Of a stretch of DNA of 64,000 bases, positions 58,712 through 64,000 are shown piece after piece. The translations under genes and the position numbers were made by a program. Origin of the DNA: Acanthochromis polyacanthus (Eukaryota; Chordata; Actinopteri; Pomacentridae). Where the stretch lies: assembly GCF_021347895.1 (NCBI RefSeq), contig NC_067132.1, positions 7,858,338 through 7,922,337 of the forward strand, written 5' to 3'. The notes beneath the pieces are model-generated. The model was given only the letters and a program-made list of their open reading frames with translations. It was not told where the DNA came from and did no database searches. Positions within the stretch are counted from its first letter, which is position 1; every line of letters begins with the position of its first letter.

Positions 58712-59969
58712 CAGGGTTTCCTCTACATGTAATTGATTGTGGCGCACCGCCACGGCAAAATAAAAGCCGCCACACCTTCAGAATAATGTTTTTTTTACCT
58801 TGTTTTTATGTTGTTTTATGTTTATATTAATGACGATTATTGTATTAAATGTGATTTCGGCACAAAACGTGGTGTTTTTCGTGAAATGTGAGGCTACGCT
58901 GCAAATAGCCTACCCTTATTTTGAAAAACCAACACCAGAACACCGGAGTCACTGCCTGGCACCTGCCTCTTCAACTGCTGCACGCGAAATGCGAAGAGAG
59001 TAGAGACAACAGTCCGACGTGGAGGGAGAGAAAAGGGTGAAAGAAAGGTACGTAAACTAGGTTGTATTTGATACAGTTTTTTTTCAAACCAGTGAAAACG
59101 AAATATAGATGGATTAGGCTACAGAAAAAATCCTGAGTCGTGATAAATGTGTTATTCATTGTTTAATATAGGATACGCATTATCATTATTTCAGAGAGAT
59201 TCTTATTTTTATTTTTATTTTATTTTTGTACCAATGACACTTGTTAAAGAGAGATTAATCTAGGCCTAATAAAGCATGTCGAGTCTTTGGTTATACAGTA
59301 GAGAGATAATATTTTGTTGTAGATTATTTTTTAACTGTAAAATTAAATTTTCTGTTGATAGAGGAAACCCGTTACGTTTCAGATAGACATTTTGAACAGC
59401 ACAACATAACGTTAGCGTAGGTCATGCCCAGGTAATTTTCTGCCATGACTCTTTTCTGGTCACATTTTCAGATGAGTATATTAAACTATTTTCTCAAGAA
59501 GAGAAAGGTTCCAGAGGAAGAGACTCAGGTAACCTTACAAGCTCAATGTTCTTGAGACTTTTGTCATGATGCAATTCCCTCAAGTCAATAGAAATGATAA
59601 TGAGGAGACAGAAGGGCACAGCTGTATACAGTTCTGCTACAGCCTTTTACTTTTTGCCTCTTTGTTTACTGTTGTTGCCACAGCACTAGGATAAAGCAAA
59701 GGCACAAGCTCTGTGGCACTGGCAGATTGACGCCTCTTCTAGATGCTGCTTTAATTTGTCATTGTGTTTGTTGTTACTGCAAAATAGTCTTTTCAGTTAT
59801 TATTTTCAATTAATGTACTGGAAACCTGATAATAAATAATGTATTTAGAAAAACATTCAGTTTGAAATAGTCATATTTCACATTTCAAAATTTGTCGTCG
59901 TCACCCCCCCCCGTCTTCCACTCGGGCAGACCTCCCCCACAGTTTAAAAAAATCCTGGAGGAAACCCTG
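58712..59969 (+). mobile_element. Non-autonomous hAT-like element (1.26 kb)
   Basis: The left end CAGGGTTTCCTCTACATG and the right end, read inverted, CAGGGTTTCCTCCAGGATTT give a 13-bp match typical of hAT termini. TTGACC flanks both sides (58,708-58,713 and 59,970-59,975), overlapping the left end by two bases, so a target duplication is suggested but not clean. Inside are a possible 5' exon with a GTACGT donor near 59,049 and a short coding exon at 59,472-59,528, but no transposase core. Confidence 0.72.
59472..59528 (+). pseudogene. First coding exon of a hAT-derived gene, MSILNYF...
   Basis: After TTTTCAG the exon reads MSILNYFLKKRKVPEEETQ and stops at a donor, CAG|GTAACC. The start MSILNYF with a basic KKRK cluster is a recurrent N-terminus of fish hAT-type transposase/ZMYM-like proteins (from memory). 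The remaining exons are absent before the right end of the element, so this is a leftover of an internal deletion. Confidence 0.55.
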
Positions 59970-60360
59970 TTGACCTTAAGACTTACAGGCGGCTTAGAAC
60001 TAGGAATGTCTCAATCCTAACCCTTAAATTGGGATCTGGACCCATTGTGCCAATCTTTGACTTAATTGTTTCGACATGAACCTAAGCCTGATCCTTTATT
60101 TACATCTGCTGTCACACAGACGTAATTTAAAAAAAAAACAATTCCTAATGCATATAGCTGTGTCTATTTATGTTATAACCGATTCATTTATATTACAAAT
60201 TGAGTACAATGGACATTTAGCCTGTGTTGACATCACTATTTTGGGCCATGAACACATTATATGGGCCACAAAGGCAGCTGTAACATATGCCACAGGGATA
60301 CAAAATGCGATGCTGGGTAATCTCAGCTGGATTTAAACATATGTATGTTGGCTGAAGGTC
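59970..60360. other. Non-coding, no recognised feature
   Basis: AT-rich unique sequence. Confidence 0.4.
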
Positions 60361-61800
60361 ATGAAGTGTCACAGAATGTCATGGTCTTGGGGTTACCCTG
60401 TTGAGTTCATAGCTTTTGAAAATGTCAAAGAATGACATAATTTAAATGGCCAATTTCCTGTTGTGTTTTGGGCATAGATGCCAATTACATTTTTGTGTGA
60501 CGTGACGAGTTACACATGCCAAATTTCATAGTTCTACGTGACACGTACTGGCTGCAGTTCCTGTTTGAAATTTTCCAGGTGGCACTATTGAGCCATTTTG
60601 TCACATACATGTGCAATTCCCCTACAATATAAAATTGTTCGCCAGTTCTGATGTCTGTGGCAATTTTGGCGAGTGTTTGAGCATTTCTAACCCTGACAAA
60701 AGTACTCTGTCACGGCAACGATTCGCTGCCACGGCAACAGCGTTTTATGGATCATCAAAATCTTCACACTGTGGCATCGTCAAGGCGTGAAGACTGAGAT
60801 GACCAATTTCCAGAATGATAGGACAAGGTTTCAGGCAATGGACCGTTCAAATGTAATGACAATAACTCACTGTTACCAATAGGCAGCCCTATGAGTATTT
60901 CTAAATTTATGACTGTGGATGTGTTCAGACCCAAACTGTTGTTCATCAAATGAAGTTTGGTCCAGATTGGATCATGTACAGCTGAGACATAAATAGTAAA
61001 ATTTTCATTGCGAAACATTGAAATTTGGCACACCACCACAGACACGCCTTTTGAGGATGAGTCACCATTTTCACTGTGAATCATCACCAATGTCTTAAGG
61101 CTTACATCACCACATTTGTGATGAATATGGGCAACGAGCTAACAACAGTACATCAAAGTGTAAAAAAAATAGCATTTCCTGTTGCCAGCAGGTGACGCTA
61201 AGATTGTGAATGTATTTCATCACATGGAGGTGATCAGGCCAGGACACTGATCATACATGTAAAGTTTGAGGCAGATTGGAGCTGTTCAGGGCATTTACAC
61301 TGCACCTGATGTTTTATGGCGAAGGATCAAACTTCGACAGGCCGCCATGGCCATGCCCTTTGAGGAACACTTTGTTAACTTTTGATCATTAAGTCCTGTT
61401 GTATGCACTGGCCAAATGTGAGGTGATTTGAAGCTACACCCATTGAATTTATAGCTCTTGAAATTGAGCAAAAATCATCACATTTCAAACAGTCAATTCA
61501 AAATGGTGGACTTCTTGTTGTGTTTTGGATATGGATGCTGCTGACTTGTTTTGTTCAGCCTGATGGCCTGCATATGCCTACCAAATTTGGTAGCTGTAGG
61601 TGAAATGTGCTGCCTGTAATAGATGCTACAAATTTTCCAGGTGGTGCTATGAGCGTTTGACTCACACTTACGCAAGCCCCCTAAGATAGAAAATGTTTCG
61701 CCTGTCCTGATGTGTGTGCAGAGTTTCAGGCATTTTTGAGTGTTTCTAGGCCGCCAAATTGGACTTTCAAAAAAATGCGAAAACAATTCACAGTCGGGTT
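60361..61800. repeat. Old duplicated non-coding repeat, two diverged units
   Basis: Words recur in order at about 60,390-60,690 and 61,430-61,745: CATAGCTTTTGAAA/TATAGCTCTTGAAA, TTGTTGTGTTTTGG, ATTTTCCAGGTGG(C/T)(A/G)CTAT, CAATTCCCCTAC/CAAGCCCCCTAAG, then CCTGATGT-like segments and GAGTGTTT. The units are heavily diverged, with further short related motifs (CCAAATTT, AATTTTGGCGAGTG) between. Similar high-copy, non-coding sequence is common in fish genomes; no gene is present. Confidence 0.55.
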
Positions 61801-64000
61801 ACAATAGGGTCTGAGCACCATCCTCATAGAGCTCTATGGTAAAAAGCCTAACTTTACAGGAAAAATGAAAATGAATGACCTGGTACAAAAACTATTTTGA
61901 CCTCTATAATAAATTTCCTAGTTCATGAAAGGTGTACAGGGGACAAACATTTCTAAAAAATTAACTTGTATAAATGGTATTAAGACCTACATTTATGCAT
62001 TATAAAAGGAATGTCTGCTTTGAGTGACAAGTGTATGCTGTCATGACACAGTTCATTGAGCATCTTAGCTCCATTCATGCTTCAGCTCTTTGCTCATTTT
62101 TAGATTCATGCCATTCAGTAAACCTATAGGTGACATCATTGAGGATTTATCCACTTTTATATGCAGGAAGTGAATGCATGACAGCTTTAAACTTCTTCCG
62201 AAAGGTTTCTTTTTCATTCTAATCTACGTCATTTTTCTTTTAGCTGTTCACCATTAATACCGTTGAGGAGAGACTGCCCAGGTTGTAGGATTCATTGCAT
62301 TTTACCTTCAGACTTGAGTGGATGACACGTTGTACGGCATAGATCATTTGAAACATACTGAGCCCTCATATCTCATTGGTGATCATTAGCAGATGTATGA
62401 TATGAGATGTAGGGCACACGACATGAGAGACACAGCTGCAACATGTAGCACGGCTACAATAAAATATGCTGTGCACAAAGGTTGTACAATCACAGGATCT
62501 AGTGAATACACAAATGATTAAACCTGCACTGTCTGCAGACGTAATCGACAGGGCCTGTCCATTACTATCTAGCTCTTTCCTCCTCCTTCGTCCTTCATTT
62601 ATTAATCTGCCTCTTCATCTTTGTGAGATGTACAGTGCGTGGCATATTAGTGCACATATATTCACAAGTAGAAAACCTGCTCAGACACACAAACACTCCC
62701 ACAGATGAATATTGCAACATATTTTTGTTCAGCCTCGACTGGGACACTAAGAAAACACCTGCGCTCCCAGTCCCACCTTAATGATCACTCAATGCAATGG
62801 GAGAACTTTAATGGGGGCCCTGGAAGGAAGGAAGGAAGGAAGGAAGCTGCCAGCTTGCTAATTTTAGGCACTCTGCATCTCAGATGAAACGCTGGAAAAA
62901 GCAGAGAGGAGGCGTGGAGAGGCGGGAAAGTTCTCTGTTTCTCACTTTCTCGACTTTCTGCATCATGTCTTTCTAACTATCATTACCCCCTGCATCCGGT
63001 ATGAGAGAGTCTCATAGCTCTTTGATTCTCTGAATCATTTCTCCCTCTCTTCCTGTTCCCAGCTTTCTCTGTCTCTTTCTCCCTTTTTCCTCCTCTCTCT
63101 TTCATTCTCACCTCCCTCCCCTTCTGACGGTACCTGAGTAAATAAACAGTGTTGTGTGGGATGCTAATTAGAGCAGGTTCAGGGACGTGATGAGCCCAGA
63201 GACAGATAAACAGCAAGGTAGGGAGGAGAAGAGAGGAGATGGAAGGGGTGGAGGTGGAGGTAACCCACCCCAAGGGCAACACAGCACAGACACAAACACG
63301 TCAGCTTAGCGGTGAAGGACAGACAAGAGTGGTTTTGGCTTTCAACCCAACTTAGGGTGGCTTTGAAGCGAAAGGCGGTAGCAGAGTAAAGTACTTTGAA
63401 GGGTCTGCGATGGAGTGAAGGGCACCAGCCGAAAACAGTGCACATGGTGGAGCTTCAGCCACAGTGAGAGGAAGAGGAACGCTGTGCAAACTTCCTTAAT
63501 GACGGCTGCTCCTAGAGACCTGGTGCGAGATCAAAAGAATATGCAGATGATCCCAACAGTTCTCCTGTTGAGGTGAAGCCTGGGCTTCTAAAAGCAGGTC
63601 AATGTGAGGCAACTTGTTTTTATTCAACATAAGATGGTCTTTCTGGGGGGAATAAGCTGCTGGATTTGCAGGTAAGAGACTAATGTTACAAAGGAGAGAT
63701 GAACACAAACAAGTATGTTCACACTTGGTGGGAACTTTTAACTCTACACTGTCGAAGTAAAAATAGAGCTTGTACCATGTAGAGGTACTTGTGTCCGCGT
63801 GCAAAAGAATCTTGGCAGTATTATCTCTTAAAATAATTAAAACAAATCTTGAGAGCGAAATTTCAGACCAGATTGAGCCCTGGTCTAAAGTCTGTCTCTT
63901 TGGACTGGACATCTGTAGCCCTTCTCCACTGCAAGAACTTTATGTCCTGTAAGATGGACTATTTTCTTGCTTGTCTCTCCACATTTTGGAGAGAGTGACA
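61801..64000. other. Non-coding to window end
   Basis: No recognised gene. A (GGAA)6 tract lies at 62,822-62,845 and CT-rich stretches near 63,040-63,120. Open frames at 62,983-63,912 have no recognisable domains. Confidence 0.4.
62822..62845. repeat. Microsatellite (GGAA)6
   Basis: Six GGAA units, a core ETS-factor word, in unique sequence. Confidence 0.9.

Overview
The window is vertebrate nuclear DNA, almost certainly from a teleost fish. It has a spliced vertebrate zinc-finger gene (a znf438 orthologue), very long (CA)n/(TG)n tracts, several families of Tc1-like transposons typical of fish, an RTE-type LINE, a tRNA-derived SINE with an (ATGG)n-like tail, and hAT debris. It has no operons and no prokaryote-style gene packing. 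Only one cellular protein-coding gene is convincing; most other readable protein sequence belongs to transposable elements.

Layout. 1-3,990: a minus-strand LINE of the Jockey/CR1/L2/Rex type, split by a nearly full-length minus-strand RTE-type LINE (153-3,305) with a 16-bp target-site duplication. 5.7-6.5 kb: long dinucleotide repeats. 6,847-10,384: a truncated Tc1-family MITE, then an element with 35-bp terminal inverted repeats built on arrays of a 21-bp AT-rich unit; its interior holds spliced-looking exons, including a MSANTD/Myb-SANT-like C-terminus. 15-20.5 kb: Tc1/mariner relics and two copies of one Tc1-like transposon in opposite orientation (15,682-17,315 frameshifted; 18,791-20,425 with an intact DD34E transposase). 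22.4 kb: a 365-bp MITE. 30.0-30.6 kb: a 554-bp element with a 9-bp target duplication carrying the first part of a RecQ-like helicase. 34.9-39.1 kb: two more copies of the same Tc1-like family in an inverted duplication that includes flanking SINE and unique sequence. 39.2-41.8 kb: a small MITE, a Tc1 relic, an internally deleted Tc1-type element with a residual 60-aa open reading frame, and a second SINE. 41.85-47.48 kb: znf438 on the minus strand, two coding exons plus a probable long 3' UTR. 49.2-50.7 kb: a second Tc1-like family, broken by a stop and by a deletion at a poly-C tract. 58.7-59.97 kb: a non-autonomous hAT element with a short coding exon. 60.4-61.8 kb: an old, internally duplicated non-coding repeat.

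The most informative observation is that inverted-repeat-generating events occur at three scales. There is a 13-bp snap-back inside the RTE reading frame, a 19-bp perfect hairpin in a repeat at 51.7 kb, and a multi-kilobase inverted duplication at 34.9-39 kb. The large one fits a double template switch through the terminal inverted repeats of a Tc1 element. No previously unknown multi-gene system was recognised. The nearest candidate is the 21-bp-repeat element at 7-10.4 kb, whose transposon class I could not assign from sequence alone.
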